From JAWPMV01 sp038527215 (GTDB lineage Bacteria; Bacteroidota; Bacteroidia; J057): DNA of 37,077 nucleotides. Position 1 is the first letter of the stretch. Each line of letters starts with the position of its first letter. The notes beneath the pieces are model-generated. The model searched no databases. It had not been told where the DNA came from and worked only from the letters and a program-made list of their open reading frames with translations. Position numbers and translations under genes: made by a program. Positions 16,401 to 24,863 of the stretch are shown in pieces. Location of the stretch: positions 1 through 37,077 of the forward strand of contig JBCBGC010000080.1 in NCBI GenBank assembly GCA_038527215.1. The letters are read 5' to 3'.

Positions 16401-18030
16401 CAATGGCGTGCTTGAGTTCGTCGGCATGCTCGCTGCCGGGCAGGATACTCACGGCTAGTTGCTGTAATTCTCCGGGTAGTTTTCCCTTAATCACTTCCAG
16501 GGCCTTGGCGTTTTTGGAGACGATGAGGATAGACTTGCCTTCCGCTACGAAGTGGCTGGTCAGGTTGGCGATGGTATGGCTTTTTCCGGTTCCGGGAGGG
16601 CCTTGGACGGTAACGGCATCTTGCTCTAAGAGGCGCTTGGCGATGGCCATTTGCTCATCATTGAACGCCAGGGGAAACAAAAAGCGCTCCGGCATGACTT
16701 CCTGAATGGAAGGGCTGGATACGGCCCGGTCCTGACGGCGGTAGGCGATACGTAGGGGACTGCCCGGTTTACGGAGGCTAAAGAGTTTCTTGAAAAATTC
16801 CGGGATGAGATGGTTCTGATCCTGCACGCCCAATTCATGGATTTGGGACATGATTTTTTCCGCATCCTGGGCAATATGCGCCCCACCTATGCCTTGCTTG
16901 ATCTGAATGACGGGCGCAAAGCTGAGTTGAAGGCCGGAAGTTTGCAGGCTAAAGTCGGTGTTGAGCTGACCCTCTATGAAAAACTGGTCCTCCATGCGAG
17001 GGAATACATCCAACATCTTTTTGGCGGCCTGGTAGTAGGTGCGTCTCACGTAGGCCGGATCAAAATCCCAGGAGCGAGTTTCTTTGTTAAAGCGATCAAT
17101 TTCGCTAAGGACCGCCAGCTTGCGATGGTTGATCAGGTCTTCACTTTCTTTCGAAAAGTGTTCTCCCAAATATTCAGTAAAGACGTCTTCGCATTGAATG
17201 GCGTGGGTGAGGGTATCTGCGGTCAGGCGGATTTCCTGTTTTTCCAGAGAAAGTTTGAGGGGAGCCTGAAACAGAAATTGGTGGAAGGGGGCATCGGCCA
17301 GGATGCCACTAAGCAGACCGAAGGAAAGGCTAATCTGAATGTCCTCTGCGGATTGGTATTCGTGAAAAGCGGCATGCAACTCATCAAAGAGGTGGTTGAT
17401 GGTGAATACCCGTTTTTGGGTAGCCTGGTAGGCATCGAATACGCGCTGAAATGCTTCCCAGAGCTCACGACGCAGAGAGTCTGCTTCCAGAGGTTCGTCT
17501 TGTTGCTCAATGGGGCTGATCTGAAGTTTTTCATCCACCACTTCCATGTTGATCCAGCCTTGTAGCTCGATCGGAATGGGCAGGCTGGAGACTGCCTCTA
17601 CGGTTTTGCCTTTGATTTGCTTTTGAAAGCGACGAAAAGCGGATTTTCGGGCGGGCTGGTCTGTGAACTTTACACTCACTTGAGGCAGGACCTGGAGCTG
17701 GGGTTGGCCGTCTCGCCCTTCAAAGATGCGGACCCAGGCCTGGAGGTCTTTAGGGACTTTGGGTGCTTCTGCAGCAGGCAGGCGTTTGAGGCGGAGCAGC
17801 GGCTGGTCGGGATTGTGCCACTGGAATTGGAAGGCCTTTTTTTCCTTTTGCTCCAACTCTTCCTGGAGTTGGGTCCACTCAGCGAGGGGCCACCAGTATT
17901 TCATGCCGGCAGCATCTCGGAAGCTAGGGGTGCCTGTGTGGGTTTGGAAGAGGTCGCGGATATAGGCGAATAGGTTGACAAGAGGGATGGCAGGGGCCAG
18001 GTGTTGTTCTTTTCTGATGGCGGATTCCAT
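13420..18030 (-). CDS. Large SF1 helicase with C-terminal REase-like domain
   Basis: About 1536 residues from the ATG at 18030 (a TTG at 18072 would add 14). Residues 1-450 are an uncharacterised DUF4011-like N-terminal region. Walker A is GPPGTGKS (477-484) and Walker B is VDEAS (Asp1130), followed by VVGDENQTSV, as in SF1 Upf1-like helicases. In between lies a long Gln/Leu-rich helical insert. The last ~85 residues resemble the Vsr/MTES_1575-type REase domain: VDLAI (Asp1469), then LFCDG (Asp1484) and QQVLERAGWQCQRI. In that family the second motif is usually I-E-C-D-G with a following Tyr-His; here Glu is Phe and Tyr-His is Ala-Trp, so nuclease activity is doubtful. Related helicase-nucleases act in DNA processing or phage defence. 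No partner gene is adjacent. Confidence 0.85.
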   Translation of the reverse strand: MESAIRKEQHLAPAIPLVNLFAYIRDLFQTHTGTPSFRDAAGMKYWWPLAEWTQLQEELEQKEKKAFQFQWHNPDQPLLRLKRLPAAEAPKVPKDLQAWVRIFEGRDGQPQLQVLPQVSVKFTDQPARKSAFRRFQKQIKGKTVEAVSSLPIPIELQGWINMEVVDEKLQISPIEQQDEPLEADSLRRELWEAFQRVFDAYQATQKRVFTINHLFDELHAAFHEYQSAEDIQISLSFGLLSGILADAPFHQFLFQAPLKLSLEKQEIRLTADTLTHAIQCEDVFTEYLGEHFSKESEDLINHRKLAVLSEIDRFNKETRSWDFDPAYVRRTYYQAAKKMLDVFPRMEDQFFIEGQLNTDFSLQTSGLQLSFAPVIQIKQGIGGAHIAQDAEKIMSQIHELGVQDQNHLIPEFFKKLFSLRKPGSPLRIAYRRQDRAVSSPSIQEVMPERFLFPLAFNDEQMAIAKRLLEQDAVTVQGPPGTGKSHTIANLTSHFVAEGKSILIVSKNAKALEVIKGKLPGELQQLAVSILPGSEHADELKHAIDGIKDHLSRTYEQEEIFRMEQEWDQLEAAKQAHLQSLAEMIGTHFQTFRLLNPQTGESETLSLMDWVRLWQKLPQGALQVPDAISHETALAELAQRIWDWWTAQPPQVEALGEGPLPTPETLPDSESIRQLCEARDQIGQSLDIPSYREQRLPTDMEAWQTTYQELENQLPEWLELEEQFTALGRKPAQLQSFLEGLKTQVESLQKEELQWVSFQMDLASLSEWDEITARGKVEHLKEKYSGQEQLSGLKKRLLSGELKSIFTCRINGKSVQTLSELNTLSQWLAYQTHISQLATCLNNFLHGGKAVVTPRQALAAYQQWEERLAGWEGLAQMNQRLTALGVAPLPGQSRLWPDYMSWLKGIPAYRQWENLQAQLAEASRQLYSHEVKHPVLEALRDAVMQRDPHGYEKHWQDLLSWHAAEQQQVAWEAEAASLAEALPETIAQLQAGSLQLSDKESWQTALFARQIESLLQEQLAAMDEAQAKLGQMKHLQKEQEALTIRLVGYKAWFHKQQKVTDAQRSALTAWRNDLVNIGKGHGKNTKRNMQSAVRNLHLAKDVVPVWIMAQDTAIQFFPEPQPGQFDLLIVDEASQCDISMLNLVYRAKKSIVVGDENQTSVSTNSRLFPLERTNRILDRYLVNHPFKQQFHINNRTASIYTLSGVIYPNIIGLREHFRCHPDIIAFSNRYVYDQQIVPLRTVQKSWLGAATEAHYIQDELDDKVRPNLIQQVVSLIADLIEDAEQGHIPSLPTVGILCLEASNDAHREQLIKALGRHKLIKAYQDQLELAIGSSREFQGDERDVIILTSTASHKINEQGIIRPPRAVTGEEMMRIYNVAASRAKDKAILLHGIHPEAIGLMNEQCLRRRLIEHFEGGYQPQAKPQTHEEKLARVPRATGATGQALAQWLIETGWGEYLHPAYRIGQSQVDLAILKDGRKIALFCDGETAWNPEEMEKQLKRQQVLERAGWQCQRIQALPWLIHPEQVKSELQTWLAK

Positions 18031-18292
18031 AAGTTTCTGAATACGATAAAGCGTTAAAACCAAGGGTCGCAATGGGGAAATCGCTTGCTGGTGTTAAGCG
18101 GAGGCGGTAGGCCCCGGCATCGTGCTCAAAAGGGGGGAATGGAAAGGGAGCGGCTACAGATCAAGCCGTCAGGTCTTCACCGGTATGGGGCGAAGGCGTT
18201 TTTTGTATACCTCGGGAAAAAATAAAAAGGAAAGTTGCGCTATCAAGGAAGGCTTCTGAAGAAGCGTTTTTAGCTTTGACATATGGCGGTTG

Positions 18293-18364
18293 AATTAATA
18301 AACCACGCTGGCCAAATGTGTAAATAAGGTGGGTGGGTTTACACGCGGCAAATGTTTATTAATT
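18293..18364. promoter_or_regulatory. Nested inverted repeats between divergent helicase and sigma genes
   Basis: AATTAATAAAC (18293-18303) and GTTTATTAATT (18354-18364) are perfect inverted copies. Within them GTGTAAA (18318-18324) and TTTACAC (18338-18344) are a second perfect pair with nearly the same centre. It lies about 205 bp before the sigma factor start and 260 bp before the helicase start. The rest of the intergenic region (18031-18569) shows no gene and no promoter I can name. It could be an operator or a cruciform-forming site. Confidence 0.5.
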
Positions 18365-18569
18365 GCTTTTGGGGATACGCCCGCATGGGCCTTTGGTTTC
18401 AATTTTTTTTAAAAGGTTTTCCACATCGCCTTATTCTTTCGCTCAAGGTCAAAATTTATGCCTCTCATATTTCTTTGGTATTCAGTAGGTTTGATCTTCT
18501 AGGTGAAAAATTCCGATAGACTATCCAGCGTTTCCTTTGGGGCGCGCGTCTAATGGGTAAAATGACTCC

Positions 18570-19145
18570 ATGGGAGCCAAGGTGATTCAATTAACAGATA
18601 CGCATATACTCGAAGGATGCCGTAAGAAGGACCGCAAGAGTCAGCGGCAGCTCTATGAGAAATACTACCAGAGTATGTCCTGGGTGTGTATCCGTTATGT
18701 GAAGAATCAGGACCTGGCGTATGATTTGGTCCACGATGGTTTCCTGAAGATTTTTAAGCGGATAGATCAATTCAATGGCAAAGGTTCTTTAGAAGGATGG
18801 ATGAAGCGGGTGATGGTCAACCTTTGTCTGGATTATCTGCGAAAACAAAAAAGCCTGCCCCAGAATGTAGAACTGGAAGAAGCGCGAACCCGACTGGTAG
18901 ATGAGGAAGTAGTAGCGAATATGGAGGCAGAACTGATCCTGAAGGTGGTACAGGAACTTAATCCACTCCACCGCACGGTATTTAACCTGAACGTGATTGA
19001 AGGTTTCCCTCATAAAGAGATTGCCGCCATGATCAAGGTAAAAGAGTCCACTTCGAGGGCTTATTTAACAGAAGCAAAAAAACAAATCCGAATACGACTT
19101 GCCCATTACGGAATACGTGAGGAAAGGAGGGTAAAGAATGGATAG
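18570..19145 (+). CDS. ECF-type RNA polymerase sigma factor
   Basis: A 191-residue sigma-70 family member with region 2 (about 25-95: YEKYYQSMSWVCIRYVKNQDLAYDLVHD and WMKRVMVNLCLDYLRK, split here for readability) and region 4 (about 125-180), which includes NPLHRTVFNLNVIEGFPHKE and KESTSRAYLTEAKK. Region 3 is absent, as expected for ECF factors. Its stop overlaps the start of the next gene by 8 bp, so the two proteins are probably made together. The following gene carries a membrane-anchored anti-sigma-like N-terminus. It likely directs expression of a surface or stress regulon, possibly the receptor cluster downstream; that target is inferred. Confidence 0.92.
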   Translation: MGAKVIQLTDTHILEGCRKKDRKSQRQLYEKYYQSMSWVCIRYVKNQDLAYDLVHDGFLKIFKRIDQFNGKGSLEGWMKRVMVNLCLDYLRKQKSLPQNVELEEARTRLVDEEVVANMEAELILKVVQELNPLHRTVFNLNVIEGFPHKEIAAMIKVKESTSRAYLTEAKKQIRIRLAHYGIREERRVKNG

Positions 19146-20535
19146 AATAGACCACATCATCAGAGACAAAATAAAGCGTACCAGACCCCAAACTCGCCCT
19201 GCGAACTGGGATCATATGGAGGCTTTATTAGATCAAAGTGCTTCCCCGTTGGGAAGGCTTCGATCCTACCGCTGGGTAGCCTTGCTGTTATTGCTGATAG
19301 GAATCGCTGGGGTGGCTTATTGGGCGGGTAGCCAGCAGGCTCAAGTCCTGAAGTCCGAACAGATGAGTAATCAGATAGATGCTCCTGCCCCTACACCGGA
19401 AAGGGAAGTACCCGCGACAAGACCGGAAATGACGGCTCAGGAATTGAAATTAGCGGAAGAGCAAAAAGAAATCCCTCACCCGGAAGCCTTGGCACCAGCC
19501 AACGCTCAGCCGCCCGCGGCTTCACCTGCTCCAGCTCAACCGGTCATCCACCGCACCGCAGGCTCCGAAGAGCGTGTAAAAGCCCAGCTTTTACCGAAGG
19601 CAGCAACACCCAAAAAGATTGTGCCCCTCTTGGCCATTCAGCCTGCTAGGCAGGAAAAAAGGACGCCCAGGGAAGAAATAGTGCTTGAGGGTGAAGGCCT
19701 AAAGGTCTCCGAAATTCCGCCTCAAACCCTTGCCCTTTTTACGGATTATGATCAGGAAGGTGTGGCGCTGCATCCTACTGAGGGGCAGTTGAAAGCAATG
19801 CCTCGTCTCCGCAAATGGATTTTTGAAGTGCATCTGAGTCAGATGCAAGGCTTGCAGCGATTTTTGCGAAATGGTACCCCGGTTTCCACCTGGAACACCC
19901 AGCCTGGATTTGGGGTCAGCCTGGCCCATCGTATCCGTCCCAAATGGGAAGTAGGATTGGAATTTGAGGTGGCAGATGTGTGGGTCAATCCCTATTCTGA
20001 CGCGCAGGGAACTTTCCTGGACTTCTATGGACCTTCTACGGAGCTAGGTCTGCTGGTTCGGCATCATCTAAAAGGCGATAAGCGTAGCCGCTGGAATCCT
20101 TATGCCTTATTAGGAGTAAGTTTCAACCGGGTGGAACTCAACGCGATTCAGGGAATTGTAGAGCAAAACTATCCGGTGGACCCTAGTCAGGCTGACGGAC
20201 CTGCTTCTCTGGCCCAAGCCAGCAGTTGGTTCCGCCTGCCTAGTAGCAAACAAAGCAATTATGAAACGCAAGATCCGGCCTATTTCGTAGAGGTCGCCTT
20301 TAATACGGCTATGTTCGCCCAATCCAACCTGAATAGTCAGGTAGGCTTGGGGATAGACTTTCGCTTGCTACAAGGCCTCTTTCTGAATGTGGAAAGCAGT
20401 GTAAACGGAAGCCTCCCGCTCAGTGGAAGCAATATGGCATTTGCGGTGGATTATGGAACCCAAAATCTGGTCTCCGGACAGTTTCATTATCCCGTCTTTT
20501 TCAGACATCAAATTGGCTTAAAATACGCCTTCTAG
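19138..20535 (+). CDS. Membrane-anchored anti-sigma-like protein with barrel-like C-terminus
   Basis: 465 residues, with a strong GGAGGG ribosome site seven bases before the ATG. Residues 1-45 are a short polar cytoplasmic segment with PANWDHMEALL, like the N-terminus of Bacteroidota proteins coded after ECF sigmas. One transmembrane helix follows (about 46-62), then a Pro/Ala/Glu-rich linker (about 75-165). Residues about 225-465 look like an outer-membrane beta-barrel: alternating aromatic strands, GFGVSLAHRI, ELGLLVRHHL, and a terminal FFRHQIGLKYAF ending in Phe. An inner-membrane helix joined to a barrel through a long linker could span the periplasm and report outer-membrane state to the sigma factor. 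The role is inferred from position and layout. Confidence 0.75.
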   Translation: MDRIDHIIRDKIKRTRPQTRPANWDHMEALLDQSASPLGRLRSYRWVALLLLLIGIAGVAYWAGSQQAQVLKSEQMSNQIDAPAPTPEREVPATRPEMTAQELKLAEEQKEIPHPEALAPANAQPPAASPAPAQPVIHRTAGSEERVKAQLLPKAATPKKIVPLLAIQPARQEKRTPREEIVLEGEGLKVSEIPPQTLALFTDYDQEGVALHPTEGQLKAMPRLRKWIFEVHLSQMQGLQRFLRNGTPVSTWNTQPGFGVSLAHRIRPKWEVGLEFEVADVWVNPYSDAQGTFLDFYGPSTELGLLVRHHLKGDKRSRWNPYALLGVSFNRVELNAIQGIVEQNYPVDPSQADGPASLAQASSWFRLPSSKQSNYETQDPAYFVEVAFNTAMFAQSNLNSQVGLGIDFRLLQGLFLNVESSVNGSLPLSGSNMAFAVDYGTQNLVSGQFHYPVFFRHQIGLKYAF

Positions 20536-20706
20536 GCACAAAATTGACAACATTCCTTTTTCCTGGCTGATCTCCTCCCGCTCGGCCACCCATAAATCAC
20601 TACTGCTATACGCTACACGGTCTACCCTTAGGGAAACATCTGTCATTTTTTCAACCAATCATCCAGAGCCTAAGCATCTGCACAAACGATTTATGTCGTA
20701 ACCAAC

Positions 20707-23163
20707 ATGTATTTTCGCACCAAAACTTTATTCTACTGTCTCTTGAGTAGCTTCCTGCTGGGAGGATTCTCGTTACAGGCACAAAACAGATTTACCATCT
20801 CCGGCTACGTCGAGGACGCAGAAAGTGGAGAAAAAATCCTCAGCGCGAGGGTATTTGATGAGTTGTCTCAAAAAGGCGCCATCACCAATAACTACGGTTT
20901 TTTCAGTCTCACCCTGCCCGCAGGTAAGGTAAGTATTGCGGCTTCTTATGTCGGCTATGAGGCGGGCAAAGTGGCTTTCAACCTGCGACAGGATACCACT
21001 TTTACGTTCAAACTAAAGTATTTTCAATTGGACGCGGTAGAGATCGTGGCCCAGGAACAAGAGCGCATTGAGGAAAAGACCGAAATGAGCACCATTGATA
21101 TTCCGATTGAGCAGGTGAAATTATTGCCGGCTTTGTTGGGGGAAGTGGACGTGGTCAAAGCCATCCAATTGATGCCCGGGGTTCAATCTGGCAGCGAGGC
21201 TTCTACCGGACTGTATGTACGGGGCGGTGGCCCGGACCAAAACCTGATTTTGCTGGACGGCGTGCCTTTGTATTACGTCAGCCACCTGGGGGGCTTTTTC
21301 TCCGTATTTAACGCGGATGCTTTAAGTTCTGTCAAACTGGTCAAGGGAGGTTTTCCGGCTCGTTATGGAGGTCGTCTTTCTTCGGTATTAGATGTCCGGA
21401 TGAAAGAGGGTAACATGAATGAGTTTCACGGAGAAGGCAGCATCGGGCTGATTTCTTCCAAGCTCTCCATTCAAGGGCCCATCCAGAAAGGGAAAACTTC
21501 CTTCATTTTGTCCGGAAGAAGAACCTATCTGGATTTATTTACCCGGCCCATCTCTAGAATTGCTTCTCAGGGTACCTCCTCGGTTGGCTATTTTTTCCAC
21601 GACATCAACGGCAAGATCAATCACATTTTTTCCGATAAAGACCGCCTCTATTTCAGCTTTTATATTGGGGATGATAAACTGTCGGCCTCAGATGATTACT
21701 CAAATGGGACACCCGGACAGGAAGGCTATTATAACAGTAAGTTCGATACCAAATTCAATTGGGGAAATGACCTGGCTGCCCTGCGCTGGAATCACATTTG
21801 GTCCCCCAAATTATTCAGCAACCTGACCGCCACCTTCACCAAATACAACCTAGACATCCGGGCCGAAGAAGAAAGTCAGCAGCAGACGGAAGATTCGCTG
21901 CGCAAGGATTTCTTTGGGCTGCGCTACCAATCCAATATTCAGGACTGGTCAGGTCGCCTGGATTTTGACTACTATCCATCTCCTTCTCATGATATCAAAT
22001 TCGGCATCAATTCCACCTACCATACCTTCATTCCAGGGGCAGTAGGGTATCGTGAACAGGGTTTTGGCAATGATATTGATACCACTTTTGGGGCCCGAAC
22101 CTATAACAGCCTGGAGTCCTCGGTTTACATAGAGGATAATTTTAAAATTGGGAAAAAATTCAGTGCAAATATCGGGTTGCATGGGGTTCATTACCTGATT
22201 GACGAACAATCCTTTTTCTCTCTCCAACCACGGGCCTCTTTAAGGGCGATGTTGGCAAGAAACGTCTCCTTTAAGGCCTCTTACGCCCAGATGACGCAAT
22301 TTATTCACCTCCTGACCAACTCCTCAGTAGGTTTGCCGATCGACCTTTGGGTACCTGCCACCAAGGATGTGCCACCTCAGACTTCCTGGCAGGTCGCAGC
22401 GGGTTTTGCCACTTCTTTTCTGGATGGGGCCCTGGAATTCAGCCTGGAGGGATATTACAAACAGATGGAGGGACTGATTACCTATAAGGAAGGCACCAAT
22501 TTCTTTTTGGGTGGAGCCTCTTCAGAAGGCTGGGAAAAGCTGGTGGAGACGGATGGCAAGGGAGAGGCTTACGGCGCGGAAGTTTTGCTCCAGAAAAAGA
22601 AGGGTAAAACCACCGGTTGGATTGGCTACACCTTATCCTGGAACTGGCGGGAGTTCAGTAACATCAACAGTGGAGATCGCTTCCCTTTTAAATATGACCG
22701 CCGCCATGATCTGAGTATCGTGGTTTCGCATCAGTTCAGCAAGAAAATCAGTGCTTCGGCAACCTGGGTATACGGGACTGGGAATGCGGTGAGCCTGGCC
22801 AATGCTGGCTATGGAACCCTGGAACGTGGCTATAATTTCAATCCTTTTGGCGGACTCCTTGGCACTTTCCAAAGCGTATTCAGTGGAGCCGATGGAGGGG
22901 TGCTTCTCTATGACAATGGTCGCAACGGGACCCGGATGCAGCATTATCATCGGCTCGATCTGGGGGTGAATTTTACCAAGGAAAAGAAATGGGGGGAAAG
23001 GACCTGGAGCATCGGGGTTTACAATGCCTACAGCCGCCTCAATCCTTTTGCCTACTACTATTCCCGCACCTGGAACAATGCAACCCAGGAAGTGGAAACC
23101 AGCCTGAAAAAACTGGCCCTTTTTCCCATTATCCCTTCTATCAGCTACCAATTCAAATTCTAA
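20707..23163 (+). CDS. TonB-dependent outer-membrane receptor with carboxypeptidase-like regulatory domain
   Basis: 818 residues: signal peptide (ending near LQAQ), a carboxypeptidase-like regulatory/CarbopepD_reg domain (about 28-110, starting FTISGYVEDAESGEKIL), a plug domain (about 130-235, with LYVRGGGPDQNLILLDGVP) and a 22-strand type barrel ending in YQFKF. It imports a substrate, or serves as a secretion/anchoring receptor, driven by TonB. It is not SusC-like: there is no SusD partner, and a DUF4249 lipoprotein follows after 12 bp, a pairing common in Bacteroidota. The ligand cannot be told from sequence. It is probably the first gene of a four-gene unit running to 25664. Confidence 0.93.
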   Translation: MYFRTKTLFYCLLSSFLLGGFSLQAQNRFTISGYVEDAESGEKILSARVFDELSQKGAITNNYGFFSLTLPAGKVSIAASYVGYEAGKVAFNLRQDTTFTFKLKYFQLDAVEIVAQEQERIEEKTEMSTIDIPIEQVKLLPALLGEVDVVKAIQLMPGVQSGSEASTGLYVRGGGPDQNLILLDGVPLYYVSHLGGFFSVFNADALSSVKLVKGGFPARYGGRLSSVLDVRMKEGNMNEFHGEGSIGLISSKLSIQGPIQKGKTSFILSGRRTYLDLFTRPISRIASQGTSSVGYFFHDINGKINHIFSDKDRLYFSFYIGDDKLSASDDYSNGTPGQEGYYNSKFDTKFNWGNDLAALRWNHIWSPKLFSNLTATFTKYNLDIRAEEESQQQTEDSLRKDFFGLRYQSNIQDWSGRLDFDYYPSPSHDIKFGINSTYHTFIPGAVGYREQGFGNDIDTTFGARTYNSLESSVYIEDNFKIGKKFSANIGLHGVHYLIDEQSFFSLQPRASLRAMLARNVSFKASYAQMTQFIHLLTNSSVGLPIDLWVPATKDVPPQTSWQVAAGFATSFLDGALEFSLEGYYKQMEGLITYKEGTNFFLGGASSEGWEKLVETDGKGEAYGAEVLLQKKKGKTTGWIGYTLSWNWREFSNINSGDRFPFKYDRRHDLSIVVSHQFSKKISASATWVYGTGNAVSLANAGYGTLERGYNFNPFGGLLGTFQSVFSGADGGVLLYDNGRNGTRMQHYHRLDLGVNFTKEKKWGERTWSIGVYNAYSRLNPFAYYYSRTWNNATQEVETSLKKLALFPIIPSISYQFKF

Positions 23164-23175
23164 CTCTGACTTAAT

Positions 23176-24171
23176 ATGTCTTTTCGACTGATATTTCTAT
23201 TGTTAATTACGACCGCCCTCTTTGGGTGTGAACTGGACCTGGAGGTACCCTTCCCCAAGCATGAAGCCAAGTTGGTGGTCAATAGCTACCTCACCGAGGA
23301 TGACGATATTCGGGTATTTCTGACCCGCAGCTATGGCTTACTGGATGATATTAATGAAAATGATCTCTGGATCGAAGATGCCACGGTGACCATTAAGGAA
23401 GATGGCGTAGAAAAAGGGAGCCTGGCCTATCGGGATACCACTTTTACCGATTCTATTTACAGCTATCCCCCGAAGTCTTTTCGCTACGCGCAATATAGCC
23501 AGGAAGGCCTGCGCCCGGTTCCGGGTAAAGTATACAGCCTGGAGGTTTCTCATCCGGATTATGGAACTGTTACCTCCGAGACAAAAATGCCCAACCAAAC
23601 CAAATTGATCGACATTGAGTATAACCTCAATTTTGAAGTCAACCGTTGGACCCAGCCAGACGGAACGGTGTACATCAATCGCCGAGCGACGGTGGATTTT
23701 GAAGTAGAAGATCCCGGGGATGAAGAAAACTATTATTATTTCGAGTTATGGGTGGCTTACACCATGCCATCATTTCCGGAGGATACTTTTTACAGCCAGG
23801 TATACATGACCCACAATGCCTACCGTGATGTGGAAGGCTATTGGGTCGGGGATGATATTCCGACGCCGGATACGGATTTTAATGGGGGTAAAGGTAAAAT
23901 TCGCACCCTGGCCTACTTTCCTTTTGGCAATGGGCGCGAAGACCTGGTAGAAAATGCGGAACTCCTGGGCCTGGAAGTAAAAGCTTCCTCTGTGTCCAAG
24001 GAACTGTATGATTACAAACAGAAATACAGCCAGCAAAAGGAATTCCAATTGGACGGGGTAGAAAGTGCCCTGATTCCCAATGAGCCGGTCTCGGTTCCCA
24101 GCAACATCGAGGGAGGCTACGGCATTTTTGCCGGTTCCAATACCGCGACTTTCCTTTTTGATCCGAAATAA
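23176..24171 (+). CDS. DUF4249-family lipoprotein
   Basis: A 331-residue lipoprotein with a signal peptide ending in the lipobox LFGC (Cys18). The body resembles DUF4249 proteins: the early KLVVNSYLTEDD segment, a beta-rich N-terminal half with VTIKEDG, and GGYGIFAGSNTATF near the C-terminus. These proteins are regularly coded next to TonB receptors that carry a carboxypeptidase-like domain, and here the gap is 12 bp. It may act as the receptor's surface lid or accessory subunit, by analogy with SusD; that role is inferred and not established for the family. Confidence 0.85.
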   Translation: MSFRLIFLLLITTALFGCELDLEVPFPKHEAKLVVNSYLTEDDDIRVFLTRSYGLLDDINENDLWIEDATVTIKEDGVEKGSLAYRDTTFTDSIYSYPPKSFRYAQYSQEGLRPVPGKVYSLEVSHPDYGTVTSETKMPNQTKLIDIEYNLNFEVNRWTQPDGTVYINRRATVDFEVEDPGDEENYYYFELWVAYTMPSFPEDTFYSQVYMTHNAYRDVEGYWVGDDIPTPDTDFNGGKGKIRTLAYFPFGNGREDLVENAELLGLEVKASSVSKELYDYKQKYSQQKEFQLDGVESALIPNEPVSVPSNIEGGYGIFAGSNTATFLFDPK

Positions 24172-24184
24172 TCATCATCCTGCC

Positions 24185-24811
24185 ATGCGACGATTCCTCT
24201 TTTTCGCTTCCTTAATTGGCTTGGGGCTCCTAAGCAGTTGTATTCGCCCCCGGGTGGAGCCGCTGGTTGATCCTGTGCCAGAACTAAGCTTTCGCCTCAC
24301 GGCTTCGAATACCGCTGAACCTTTTCAGTCTGAAGTAAGAGCGATAGGCGAACCTAAGATAAGGGAAAGCTGGTATGACCATGATACGCTCTATGTACAA
24401 CTCATTCGTGAGTTGACCCTGGAGGTGGAATTGGCCAATGGTGATACCGTCCTTTGGGGAATTTGGATCAGCAAAAAAGAGCAGGATCTGGAGCTATTGG
24501 ATTTGACTAATAATCCCCAGAGTTCTACTCATAATCCTTGGTCCTACCACAATCTAGATCATGAGGCTCAACGGTTTTATCAAGCCTTTGATGAGGTGCG
24601 GATCTTATTGAATGATCACGTGATTTTTTATAGTGAACAAAACGAACGTTTCAATCTATCCGTCCTGCGTCAGGCTACGGTAAATGGCAGCTTGCAGAAT
24701 TATATAGAAATGGACTTTGATGGCCTGGCCAAAGGCTGGTATGATCCTTACGGTCAACATCAAACGGTATACAGGCTAGAAGAAGGACATTTTCGTGGCG
24801 TAATGAAATAG
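24185..24811 (+). CDS. Hypothetical lipoprotein
   Basis: A 208-residue protein whose ATG at 24185 is followed by a clear signal peptide and lipobox (LLSSC, Cys19). The reading frame is open further upstream, but that part overlaps the DUF4249 gene and lacks a signal sequence. I do not recognise a domain. The body is acidic and probably beta-rich, with WYDHDTLYVQL and a W-G-I-W-I-S-K-K-E segment. It follows the DUF4249 gene by 13 bp and so belongs to the same transcription unit, which suggests a role at the outer membrane with the receptor. Confidence 0.75.
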   Translation: MRRFLFFASLIGLGLLSSCIRPRVEPLVDPVPELSFRLTASNTAEPFQSEVRAIGEPKIRESWYDHDTLYVQLIRELTLEVELANGDTVLWGIWISKKEQDLELLDLTNNPQSSTHNPWSYHNLDHEAQRFYQAFDEVRILLNDHVIFYSEQNERFNLSVLRQATVNGSLQNYIEMDFDGLAKGWYDPYGQHQTVYRLEEGHFRGVMK

Positions 24812-24863
24812 GCTTTCTCAACATATTTTCCGAATTTTTGTCTAACCCTTTTATACAACTCAT

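Noticed and set aside
18250..18277. Terminator-like GCTTC-TGAA-GAAGC followed by GTTTTTA
   Set aside because: The stem is only 5 bp and no plus-strand gene ends upstream of it.
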